Assembly (NCBI GenBank): GCA_963709085.1
Contig: CAVPVB010000007.1
Location: forward strand, 1,488,001-1,552,000
Source of the DNA: Rhodovastum sp963709085
Lineage (GTDB): Bacteria > Pseudomonadota > Alphaproteobacteria > Acetobacterales > Acetobacteraceae
Direction: 5' to 3'
Length of the DNA: 64,000 bases
Shown here: piece by piece, positions 15,796 to 23,434 of the stretch
Numbering within the stretch: position 1 is the stretch's first letter
Layout of the letters: each line of letters begins with the position of its first letter
Translations under genes and position numbers: made by a program
Notes under the pieces: model-generated
The model's input: the letters and a program-made list of their open reading frames with translations, nothing else
What the model was told of the DNA's origin: nothing
Databases searched by the model: none

Positions 15796-17087
15796 GACAC
15801 CACCTTGGCCGGGTCCTTGCGGAACAGGTCGGCGAATACACCCCAGACATCGCGCAGGTCGGACAGGCGGCGCATGGCCAGTTGGGGCGCGCCCTCGCCG
15901 GCGATGCCGCGATAGGTGCCCCACAGGCTGGTCTCCAGCCCGCGGGCGATGCCGAACCGTTCCTCCTCGCCCTGGCCGGTTTCCACATAGGCGAAGTAGC
16001 GGACCAGCGGCAGGATGCGCCCCATCAGCGCGACCACGGCGGCGGCATCGGCGTGCAGATTGTCGCCGTCCGAGGCCTGGGCGACATAAATGTTGAAGGC
16101 GCTGGGCGGGAAGCGCTCGGCCTGCACCCGCAGCATCTCGGTGAGGGCGGACGACACGATGGTGCCGCCGGTCTCGCGCGAGCGGAAGAACGTGTCCTCA
16201 TCGACTTCCTGCGCGCGCTCGGTGTGGCGGATGAACACCACGTGCACACGTTCGTATTTGCGCTCGAGGAACAGGTGCAGCAGCATGAAGAAACGCTTGG
16301 CCAGCCCCTTCATGTGCTCGGTCATCGAGCCGGAGACGTCCATCAGGCAGAACATCACCGCATCCTGGGCCGGCAGGCGAACCCGTTCGTGGCGGGCGTA
16401 GCGCACGTCGAGCGGGTCGATGAACGGGATGCGCGCGGTGCGGCGAAGCACCTGGTCGAGCGCCGCGCGGGCCGCGGCGAGACGAGCGTTGTCGCCATCC
16501 GCCACCGCGTCCGCCACTTCCTGTTCGGCGGCTTGCAGTTCCTCGCGGTCGGGGCGGCGCAGGGCGACGCGACGGGCCAGGCTGTTGCGCATGGTGCGGC
16601 GCACATCGAGCGCGGTGGGCTGGCCGGCGATGGAATAGCCGGCCCGGCGGGGCTTGCTCAGCGTGGCCTCGCCCAGTTCGGTGCGGGCGAGGCGGGGCAG
16701 TTCCAGTTCCTCGAAGAAGCAGTCGAGGAACTCATCGCGGGTGAGGGTGAATTCGAAGGCATCCTCGCCGCCGCCGGAATCGGCCGCCTCCCGGCCGCGC
16801 CCGCCGCCGCCGCCCTGCGGCTTGGGAATGCGGTCGCCGCGGTTCAGCGTGCCGGTGCCGGGCACCACATAATCCCCGTCCGCCCCGCCGGCCGGGCGGA
16901 ACGAGGGTTCACCCGTGCCGGCGACGCGGACCTTCACTTCTTCGTCGGCACCGACATCGGAGACGCGCCTCCGGTCGATGCTGTCGGCGACCGCGCGGCG
17001 GACTTGCGCCTTCACCCTTGCCAGGAACCGCTGCCGGTTGGGCAGGCTTTTGCCCTGGGGGTTGGGGCGGCGGTCAACGATCATCAT
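15792..17087 (-). CDS. YeaH/YhbH family protein (DUF444, von Willebrand A-like)
   Basis: A 431-residue DUF444 protein. The N-terminus has the family start IVDRRPNPQGKSLPNRQRFL and a Gly-rich low-complexity segment (GGGGGRGREA) near residue 95. The C-terminal half contains FCLMDVSGSMTEHMKGLAKR, a MIDAS-type D-x-S-x-S motif of von Willebrand A domains, followed by FFMLLHLFLERKYERVHVVF. In E. coli yeaH is co-transcribed with the kinase gene yeaG and works in the same stress pathway. Here it lies 52 bases after prkA and overlaps spoVR by four bases. Confidence 0.95.
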   Translation of the reverse strand: MMIVDRRPNPQGKSLPNRQRFLARVKAQVRRAVADSIDRRRVSDVGADEEVKVRVAGTGEPSFRPAGGADGDYVVPGTGTLNRGDRIPKPQGGGGGRGREAADSGGGEDAFEFTLTRDEFLDCFFEELELPRLARTELGEATLSKPRRAGYSIAGQPTALDVRRTMRNSLARRVALRRPDREELQAAEQEVADAVADGDNARLAAARAALDQVLRRTARIPFIDPLDVRYARHERVRLPAQDAVMFCLMDVSGSMTEHMKGLAKRFFMLLHLFLERKYERVHVVFIRHTERAQEVDEDTFFRSRETGGTIVSSALTEMLRVQAERFPPSAFNIYVAQASDGDNLHADAAAVVALMGRILPLVRYFAYVETGQGEEERFGIARGLETSLWGTYRGIAGEGAPQLAMRRLSDLRDVWGVFADLFRKDPAKVVS

Positions 17088-17139
17088 GGCGGTACCGAAC
17101 CCTGTACTACATTGCGGCGCATGGCCGCGCGAATGGATG

Positions 17140-19083
17140 TTACCCCGATTTCTGCACCCGCATGAACCATTCCACTGAGCGGCGCACCTGCCGTTCGGTG
17201 TAACCGCGTTCCTTCATGCGGGCGATGAAATCACTGTGCTTGCGCTCGGTGTCGATGTCTTTCTTGGCGCCGAAGGAGATGATGGGCAGCAGGTCTTCGA
17301 CCTGGCTGAACATGCGCCGCTCGATGACCTCGCGGATTTTCTCGTAGGCGGTCCAGCGTGGCATCCGCCCGCCGTCACGCGCTTTGGCGCGCAGGGCGAA
17401 CTTCACCACCTCATTGCGGAAATCCTTGGGGTTGGCGATGCCCGCGGGCTTCTCGATCTTGGTCAACTCGGCATTCAACTCGTCGCGGCTCATCATCGTG
17501 CCGGTGTCGGGGTCCTTGAAGTCGGCATCCTCGATCCAGGCATCGGCGAGCGCGATGTAGCGCTCAAACAGGTTCTGGCCATAGTCGCTGTAGGATTCAA
17601 GGTAGGCCTTCTGGATCTCGTTGCCAATGAACTCGGCGTAGCGTGGCGCCAACATCGATTTGATGAAGTTGAGCAGCTTCTTCTCGACCTCCTCGGGGAA
17701 CTGCTCCTGGCGCAGCAGCCGCTCCAGCACGAACATCAGGTGCACCGGGTCGGCGGAGATCTCGGTGCTGTCGTAGTTGAACGTCTGCGACAGCACCTTG
17801 AAGGCGAAGCGGGTGGAGATGCCGGCCATGCCCTCGTCCACGCCGGCGGCGTCGCGGTATTCCTGCACCGCGCGCGCCTGCGGGTCCTGCTCCTTGATCG
17901 CCTCCCCGTCGTACACCCGCATCTTGCTGAACAGGTTGGAGTTCGGGTGGTCCTTCAGCCGGCTGAGCACGGCGAAGCGGGCCAGCATCTCGATCGTGCC
18001 GGGGGCGCAGGCGGCCTCGGCCAGCTCGGAGGATTGCAGCATCTTGCGGTAGATTTTCTGCTCCTCGGTCACCCGCAGGCAGTACGGCACCTTGACGACG
18101 TAGATGCGGTCGATGAAGGCCTCATTGTTGCGATTGTTCTTGAAGGTCTGCCACTCCGCCTCGTTCGAATGCGCCAGGATCAGGCCCTGGTAGGGCAGGG
18201 CGCCGATGTTCTCGGTGCCGACGTAGTTACCCTCCTGGGTGGCGGTGAGTAGCGGGTGCAGCATTTTGATCGGCGCCTTGAACATCTCGACGAATTCGAG
18301 CAAGCCCTGGTTGGCCCGGTTCAGCCCGCCGGAGAAGCTGTAGGCGTCCGGGTCGTTCTGCGCGAACGCCTCCAGCTTGCGGATGTCCACCTTGCCGACC
18401 AGGGTGGAGATGTCCTGGTTGTTCTCGTCGCCCGGCTCGGTTTTGGATACCGCGATCTGGCGCAGCCGGCTGGGCATCATGCGCATGACGCTGAAGCGGA
18501 AGGCGTCGCCGCCGAACTCGCCCAGCCGCTTCAGTGCCCAGGGGCTGATCGGTCCGCGGATGGCGCGGCGCGGGATGGCGAACTCGGCTTCCAGCGTTTC
18601 CGCCATCTGCGGGTCGGAGAACAGGGCGAGCGGGCTCTCGAACACCGGGCTGACCTCGTCGCCGGCCTTCAGCACGTAGATGGGCTCGTGCTCCATCAGT
18701 TCCTTCAGCCGCTCGGCGAGGGACGATTTGCCGCCGCCGACGGGTCCGAGCAGGTAGAGGATCTGCTTGCGCTCCTCCAGCCCCTGGGCGGCATGACGGA
18801 GATAGCCGACGATCCGTTCGATCGTCTCCTCCATGCCATGGAATTCCGAGAACGCCGGATAGCGGCGGATGGTGCGGTTGGCAAAGATACGGCCGAGCCG
18901 GGGATCCGCGGAGGTGTCGACGATTTCGGCCTCACCGATCGCCGCCAGCAGCCGCTCGGCGGCGCTGCTGTACATCCGCGGATTGCCACGGCATTGCTGG
19001 AGATAGGTTTCGAGCGTCAGCTCGGCATCGCGACGCTGCTCGAAATGGCTCGCAAACCGCGAGCGAAGCACATCAACGCCCAT
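17140..19083 (-). CDS. PrkA family serine protein kinase (YeaG)
   Basis: A 647-residue PrkA/YeaG protein: an AAA-like ATPase domain with LYLLGPVGGGKSSLAERLKE (Walker A, near residue 105) followed by a C-terminal kinase-like PrkA region. Other family segments are RRYPAFSEFHGMEETIERIV, FSGGLNRANQGLLEFVEMFK and GNEIQKAYLESYSDYGQNLF. The ATG at 19083 is preceded by GAGGAG with seven bases between; a GTG 15 bases upstream overlaps that site and is rejected. It heads the prkA-yeaH-spoVR operon, linked to nitrogen/carbon starvation responses. Protein-kinase activity was reported for B. subtilis PrkA, but its physiological targets are uncertain. Confidence 0.95.
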   Translation of the reverse strand: MGVDVLRSRFASHFEQRRDAELTLETYLQQCRGNPRMYSSAAERLLAAIGEAEIVDTSADPRLGRIFANRTIRRYPAFSEFHGMEETIERIVGYLRHAAQGLEERKQILYLLGPVGGGKSSLAERLKELMEHEPIYVLKAGDEVSPVFESPLALFSDPQMAETLEAEFAIPRRAIRGPISPWALKRLGEFGGDAFRFSVMRMMPSRLRQIAVSKTEPGDENNQDISTLVGKVDIRKLEAFAQNDPDAYSFSGGLNRANQGLLEFVEMFKAPIKMLHPLLTATQEGNYVGTENIGALPYQGLILAHSNEAEWQTFKNNRNNEAFIDRIYVVKVPYCLRVTEEQKIYRKMLQSSELAEAACAPGTIEMLARFAVLSRLKDHPNSNLFSKMRVYDGEAIKEQDPQARAVQEYRDAAGVDEGMAGISTRFAFKVLSQTFNYDSTEISADPVHLMFVLERLLRQEQFPEEVEKKLLNFIKSMLAPRYAEFIGNEIQKAYLESYSDYGQNLFERYIALADAWIEDADFKDPDTGTMMSRDELNAELTKIEKPAGIANPKDFRNEVVKFALRAKARDGGRMPRWTAYEKIREVIERRMFSQVEDLLPIISFGAKKDIDTERKHSDFIARMKERGYTERQVRRSVEWFMRVQKSG

Positions 19084-19914
19084 TCGCAGACTCCTCACGC
19101 ATCGGGGCGGTACCCGGGTGCATCGCGCCCCTCAGTCTGTGGTACGGGTGGCCCGGCCCGGCACCGCCGTGCTCACCCGAATGTTAAGGAGACGCGCCGG
19201 AATCGCCTCTCCCAGAATCTACGCGGCAAAGGTAGAAAAAACAGGTCACCTGGCAATTTAGTCAGATGATGTGACACCGAATACACGCTGGCCCGGTTGC
19301 CCCCTGTCGAGGGATGCGTTGCGGACATACGTCGCTGTGCCAGACCCATTTTCCCATTGCCTTGCCGCACTCAAACCCTCGCCTGCCGAACCCGCATCTC
19401 CAACGCCCAGGCGGGCGCGGCAGTGCAGGACCCGATTGGTCATCCCCTGATTCGTTCATTATCGTTCGGAGGGCCGTGCGTCCCGGCGTCCACCGAGCGT
19501 CCCGGAACAAGGATGCTCGCACGCCACGGATGCGAAATCCACGTTAATCGACTGAGCTGCAGAGTAGACACCTACGATTGGCCGCGCCGGTCGCCAGCGC
19601 CGGTATCCGGTTGGGCGGGTTCACCAGCAGGGGAGCCGGCAAACACCATCGGCCGGTTGCCTGCGTCGTCCGACGCATAATCCCCGCCCGTCCGGCTGAA
19701 CGGGTCACGGAGCGAACGCCATCGTGTAAGCCGCTCCAGAGTCAAGATACCAAATATGATAATATTTGTAACATAAGAAGGGCATTCGGGCAAGTAGTAT
19801 CAAATCGGCTCATTTCTGGCCGCTAGGCGTGGGCGGCAATGCCCGTGTTGCGTCGATACCGTCCGCCGCGACACGCTGTGAAGCTGACGGGGTGGCGCCG
19901 ACAGGGAAGGACGC
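19084..19914. other. 830-base intergenic region upstream of prkA and of the spermidine-synthase-like gene
   Basis: No gene could be supported. Short open frames exist on both strands without ribosome binding sites or family features. Promoters of leftward prkA and rightward speE-like genes must lie here. Toward the right end the DNA becomes AT-rich and contains a small palindrome, CAAATAT-gata-ATATTTG (19751-19768), which could be an operator. The left part has T-rich stretches (19240-19260) close to prkA. Confidence 0.5.
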
Positions 19915-20685
19915 ATGGAGCCCTGGACCGAACTGGCGCGCGCGCAGGGGCCGGACGGGGAGAGCCTGGTGCTGCGCCGGCGCGGCGGCGTGTTCGAAAT
20001 TCGCTGCGACGGCTGGGACCTGATGTCCAACCGGGCGCACCACTCCGAGCAGATGCTGGGGCGGTTGGGGTGCGAGAACCTGACCGGGTCGGAAAGCGCC
20101 GGAGTGGAACGGAAAGAGGCGCCCCGCGTGCTGATCGGCGGCCTGGGCATGGGCTACACACTGCGCGCGGCGCTGGACGTGCTGCCCGCCGGCGCGCGTG
20201 TGACAGTGACTGAGATATTCGCCGAGGTGGTGGCCTGGAACCGCGGCCCGCTCGCTTCCCTCGCCGGCCGCCCGCTCGACGATCCGCGCGTCGAGTTGTG
20301 CCGCGCCGACGTGGCCACGCTGCTGGGCGGGGCAGCTTTCGACGCCATCCTGCTCGACATTGATAATGGGCCCGACGCGGCCATGCTAACGCGCAACGCA
20401 GCGCTCTATTCGCGCGACGGACTGCATCGTTTGCGCGCCGCGCTGGTGGCCGGCGGCCACCTGGCCGTCTGGTCGGCCGACCGCTCGCCCGGGTTTGAGG
20501 CGCGGCTCGGGGAAGGCGGCCTGCACTGGCGGCGCGTGGAGGTGCCGGCGCGCGGGGCGGCGGACGATCCGCTGCATACGCTCTATCTGGCGCGAAAGGG
20601 CGGCGTTCGGGGCCGTGGGGAAGAAGGCCAGGGCTCTGCCCTGGACCCGCAAGGGGCCGGTGGGCCCCTTGACCCCATTCCGTAG
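19915..20685 (+). CDS. Spermidine synthase-like methyltransferase-fold protein
   Basis: A 256-residue protein with the spermidine/spermine synthase Rossmann fold: VLIGGLGMGYTLRAALDVLP (SAM-type nucleotide loop, near residue 75), VTVTEIFAEVVAWNRGPLA (acidic residue after strand 2) and FDAILLDIDNGPDAAML (strand 4). The gatekeeper residues of true spermidine synthases are not obvious and the N-terminal beta-hairpin domain is short, so it may act on another substrate. Comparison with the domain suggests a natural end near HTLYLARKG; the last 30 residues (from about 20598) are encoded by repeat copy C. The true stop may have been lost when the repeat arrived. No ribosome binding site is obvious at the ATG. 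Confidence 0.75.
   Translation: MEPWTELARAQGPDGESLVLRRRGGVFEIRCDGWDLMSNRAHHSEQMLGRLGCENLTGSESAGVERKEAPRVLIGGLGMGYTLRAALDVLPAGARVTVTEIFAEVVAWNRGPLASLAGRPLDDPRVELCRADVATLLGGAAFDAILLDIDNGPDAAMLTRNAALYSRDGLHRLRAALVAGGHLAVWSADRSPGFEARLGEGGLHWRRVEVPARGAADDPLHTLYLARKGGVRGRGEEGQGSALDPQGAGGPLDPIP
20621..20684. repeat. Interspersed palindromic repeat, copy C (single unit, inside a coding end)
   Basis: One forward unit: AAGGCCAGGGCTCTGCCCTGG, then ACCCGCAAGGGGCC and GGGCCCCTTGACCCCAT. Here the unit is translated as the last residues of the spermidine-synthase-like protein, which no domain model would require. Confidence 0.85.
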
Positions 20686-21085
20686 GAGATGCCGGTGGCG
20701 GCGAATCGTTTCTGTGTAAGTAATGTATATTTCGTTGCTTTAGCGGCGCGACGGTAACGTCTCGCATCGACAACCTGCCCTGCCATGACCTGTGGCCCTG
20801 TGGCAAACCGGCATCTGGTTGTATGCGGTCCGCGGCGAGGATTTGTCAGCGTAGCTGAGTGCTCATGCTCCTGCCCGCCCGGGCGGCGCGATGTCGCCCT
20901 TCGTGCAAAAAAAACTGACATAAGACGTACAGTAACCGAATTCTGCCCCAGCATCATCTGGCAGTCTTGCTGCAGCGCGAGATAAGTCATGTCATTTGTC
21001 GAATACGCGCTTGCGTTAACCCGATCCATTGCATATAAATTTTCTTAAGTTTTGATTTTGTTCACCTCCCGTGCTGGAGCCCTGC
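20686..21085. other. AT-rich intergenic region upstream of the cytochrome c gene
   Basis: About 400 bases with noticeably lower GC than the surroundings, especially 20700-20750 and 20900-21070. It contains an A8 run (near 20907) and AT-rich segments just before the cytochrome gene (CATATAAATTTTCTTAAG). This is the likely promoter region; I see no coding sequence or clear operator. Confidence 0.5.
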
Positions 21086-21463
21086 ATGAAACGAGTCCTC
21101 CTTGTCGCCGGTTTCCTCTTCGCCGTACCCGCTTCGATGCAGTCTGCCCACGCGCAGGACGCCGAGGCAGGGAAGAAGGTCTTCAAGGCGATCTGCAACC
21201 TCTGTCACGACGCGGTCAAGAACAAGAATCGGGTCGGGCCATCGCTCTATGGTGTGATCGGTCGGCATTCCGGCACAGTTCCGGGATATGCCTACTCGGA
21301 TGCCAACAAGAACTCGGGAATCGTCTGGACCGAGGATGTTCTCTTCAACTACGATGAGGACCCCCAGAAGATGGTTCCTGGCACTAAGATGACCTATACC
21401 GGGCTAAAAGACGCGCAGAAGCGGCGCGACCTTATAGCTTATTTTAAGACCCTCCACGACTGA
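21086..21463 (+). CDS. Class I c-type cytochrome, periplasmic (copy 1)
   Basis: A 125-residue cytochrome c2-like electron carrier. Residues 1-23 are a signal peptide ending SAHA; the mature protein begins QDAEAGKKVFKAICNLCH. CNLCH (37-41) attaches haem, NRVGPSLYGVIGRHSGT follows, and VPGTKMTYTGLKD supplies the axial methionine. The ATG at 21086 has GGAG upstream. Compared with the next gene the segment before the methionine (EDVLFNYDEDPQKM) departs from the usual LxxWIxxP, so this copy has diverged there. Haem attachment would need the ccm genes found 4.5 kb to the right. It faces the porin-cytochrome operon. Confidence 0.9.
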   Translation: MKRVLLVAGFLFAVPASMQSAHAQDAEAGKKVFKAICNLCHDAVKNKNRVGPSLYGVIGRHSGTVPGYAYSDANKNSGIVWTEDVLFNYDEDPQKMVPGTKMTYTGLKDAQKRRDLIAYFKTLHD

Positions 21464-21715
21464 CGCAGGCCAGGACATCGGTAAGCGGCGCCGGACCCAT
21501 TCGCCCGGCGTCGCCATGCGCCACTACTTGCCGTGGTGCGCGGGCGGTTTTACCGAAAAAATGCCGCAATCATCAAATTAGATATTGATGACGCGCTGAT
21601 CGCTCAAGTAATTTCTAACCTGCTATTACAATTAGTTTCTGGCTTTTCTTTGTTTTGACTCCTATGCTTTTGGTAGTTTGAAGTCGTTCATTGCCACAAT
21701 AAACAGGAGCCCCGC

Positions 21716-22093
21716 ATGATACGAGTCTGTCTCGTCGCCGGCGCCCTCTTCTTCATCACTGGTTCGACACTGCCGGCCCATGCGCAGGATGCCGAGGCCG
21801 GCAAGACGGTGTTCAAGACGATCTGCAACCTCTGTCACGAGGCGATCGAGGGCAAAAACCGGGTCGGGCCATCACTGTATGGGGTCGTCGGCCGGAAATC
21901 CGGAACATTGCCCCTGTTTAACTATTCCGAGGTCCTTAAGGGAGCCGGCATGATCTGGACCGAGGAGACGCTCGACAAATGGATCAACTCGCCGCAGACC
22001 ACCGTGCCCGGCACCAGGATGACCTATGGCGGCCTCAAGGACGACAAGAAGCGGCATGATGTGATCGCCTTCCTGAAAACCCTCCACCATTGA
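21716..22093 (+). CDS. Class I c-type cytochrome, periplasmic (copy 2)
   Basis: A 125-residue paralogue of the preceding gene with the same length, signal peptide (ending AHA at residue 23) and haem site (CNLCH, 37-41). It retains the canonical EETLDKWINSPQ and VPGTRMTYGGLKD with the axial methionine, and ends IAFLKTLHH. CAGGAGCCCCGC precedes the ATG. The two genes are 252 bases apart with an AT-rich spacer that probably holds a second promoter. A tandem duplication followed by divergence is the simplest history. As a soluble periplasmic carrier it could pass electrons between an outer-membrane donor and a terminal oxidase or reaction centre. Confidence 0.9.
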   Translation: MIRVCLVAGALFFITGSTLPAHAQDAEAGKTVFKTICNLCHEAIEGKNRVGPSLYGVVGRKSGTLPLFNYSEVLKGAGMIWTEETLDKWINSPQTTVPGTRMTYGGLKDDKKRHDVIAFLKTLHH

Positions 22094-22097
22094 CGCC

Positions 22098-22129
22098 GGC
22101 GACGCCGGCCGCATCGGGCCGGCGTCGCC
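22098..22129. terminator. Hairpin between convergent cytochrome c and hemerythrin-like genes
   Basis: GGCGACGCCGGCC (22098-22110) pairs perfectly with GGCCGGCGTCGCC (22117-22129) around a six-base loop. It lies directly between two convergent stops and is followed rightward by CTTGTCTT, so it may terminate transcription from both sides. Confidence 0.7.
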
Positions 22130-22137
22130 GCCTTGTC

Positions 22138-22677
22138 TTATTTCGCTGGCAACTGGCTGCGCAAATAATCGCCGATCACGATCACGGCCGGCTCGATGAT
22201 CTCCTGGTCGCCCAGGTCATCGGCGATCAGATCGCCCGCGAATCCTGCCGTGGTCCGGTCGCCTTCCGCCTTCGCGGCGTCCTGCAGCGCGACAAAAGCT
22301 GCACTCAAAGCCTTGTGAGTCTTCTCCAGCGCCGCGTGCTCGGCCTTGACGCGGTCGGCCAGGGCGATGGCCCAGCGCATGTCCGGGGCGGGAACTTCGT
22401 TGGCCAGCGCCGGCAGCAGCACCAGCGGCGGCAGGATGAATTCCTCCTCCTGGGCAATGTGCGGTGTCAGCAGATCGAGAACCTTCTGCGCCGCCTGGCC
22501 GGTGGGCGTGTTGCGCTTGCCGATTTCTCGCAGGTTGTCCAGCACCCCTTCGGACTCAACGCGTTCGGATTGAGGGATGGGCAACGCTGTATCGGCGCGT
22601 GCCACACCGCCCGGGCCGGGCCAGCAGGCAACGCAGGCGAGCGACACCGCGGCGAGCGCGGCCATTCTGACATGCAT
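22138..22677 (-). CDS. Exported hemerythrin-like four-helix protein (copy 1)
   Basis: A 179-residue protein with a signal peptide (MHVRMAALAAVSLACVACWP, cleavage after GVARA). The mature part is helical and resembles exported hemerythrin-like proteins: HIAQEEEFILPPLVLLPAL (His plus Glu of an HxxxE type) and VKAEHAALEKTHKALSAAF. The first-helix histidine expected from the family is missing (ESEGVLDNL), and the last helix reads DLGDQEIIEPAVIVIGDYL where relatives have an EEE-P pattern with histidine. A di-iron site is therefore uncertain. The ATG at 22677 follows GGAGG. It is the third gene of a leftward operon behind the porin-cytochrome and its own near-twin. Confidence 0.65.
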   Translation of the reverse strand: MHVRMAALAAVSLACVACWPGPGGVARADTALPIPQSERVESEGVLDNLREIGKRNTPTGQAAQKVLDLLTPHIAQEEEFILPPLVLLPALANEVPAPDMRWAIALADRVKAEHAALEKTHKALSAAFVALQDAAKAEGDRTTAGFAGDLIADDLGDQEIIEPAVIVIGDYLRSQLPAK

Positions 22678-22789
22678 TATGTGTCCTCCGTTGATGGCAG
22701 GCGCGTCCAGGGTCGGCCGCCCCGGTTTCATGTGAAATATTCGCAGCATTGAGACACTCCGCTTCGCATCAGATCAGGTCCGGTTGGCC

Positions 22790-23329
22790 TCATTGCGCGG
22801 GCAACCGGCTCCGCAGGACTTTGCCGACCAGAATGGTGAGTGGCTCGGTGACTTCCCGGTCGCCCAGATCGTCGGCGGCCAGGTCCTTGGTGAATCCGAC
22901 CGTGACCTCGTCGTTCTCAGTCTCCGCGGCGTCCAGCAGCGCGATGAAGGCCTCGCTCAATCCGTCATGGATCTTCAGCAGGGCGGCCTGTTCCTTCTGG
23001 ACGCGTTCGGCCAGGGGGATGGCCCAGCGCATGTCCGGCGTGACCTTGCCCGCGGCCAGTTCGGGCAGCAAAGTCAGCGGCGGCAGGATGAATTCCTCCT
23101 CCTTGGCCATGTGGGGCACCAGAAGGTCGATCACCTTCTGTGCCGCGGCACCCTCCGCTGTGGGTTTCTCGGCGATGCGGCGCAGGTAGGCCAGCACGCT
23201 CTTGTGTTCCAGGGCGACGGATTGCGGGATGTCGTGGCCGGGTTCGGCCCGTGCCACGCCGCCCGGGCCGGGCCAGCAGGCGACGCAGGCAAGCGATACC
23301 GCGGCAAGCGCGGCCATTCTGGCATGCAT
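22790..23329 (-). CDS. Exported hemerythrin-like four-helix protein (copy 2)
   Basis: The 179-residue twin of the downstream gene, with a nearly identical signal peptide (MHARMAALAAVSLACVACWP). It keeps histidines the sibling lacks: ALEHKSVLAYL in helix 1, HMAKEEEFILPPL in helix 2 and LLKIHDGLSEAF in helix 3; the fourth helix (DLGDREVTEPLTILVG) is degenerate in both. It is thus the better candidate for a metal-binding hemerythrin-like protein. GGAGG lies upstream of the ATG at 23329, and the untranslated leader (CCTCCGTTGATGGCAGG on the plus strand) is shared with the other copy, so the duplication included the leader. Role unknown; O2, NO or iron handling in the periplasm is a reasonable guess. 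Confidence 0.68.
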   Translation of the reverse strand: MHARMAALAAVSLACVACWPGPGGVARAEPGHDIPQSVALEHKSVLAYLRRIAEKPTAEGAAAQKVIDLLVPHMAKEEEFILPPLTLLPELAAGKVTPDMRWAIPLAERVQKEQAALLKIHDGLSEAFIALLDAAETENDEVTVGFTKDLAADDLGDREVTEPLTILVGKVLRSRLPAQ

Positions 23330-23434
23330 GATGTTTCCTCCGTTGATGGCAGGGGCAGGAAGGTTGGCCCGCCCCGGTATCGGATGCAATTACAGATTTG
23401 GTCGCCGGCGGCATGCGATACCGCCGGCGCGCAC

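Noticed and set aside
14287..19083. Sporulation function for prkA-yeaH-spoVR
   Set aside because: SpoVR and PrkA names come from Bacillus, but this three-gene operon is widespread in non-sporulating proteobacteria and no sporulation genes are present.
19297..19826. Short open frames between prkA and the spermidine-synthase-like gene
   Set aside because: They overlap on both strands, lack ribosome binding sites and have no recognisable composition or motif.
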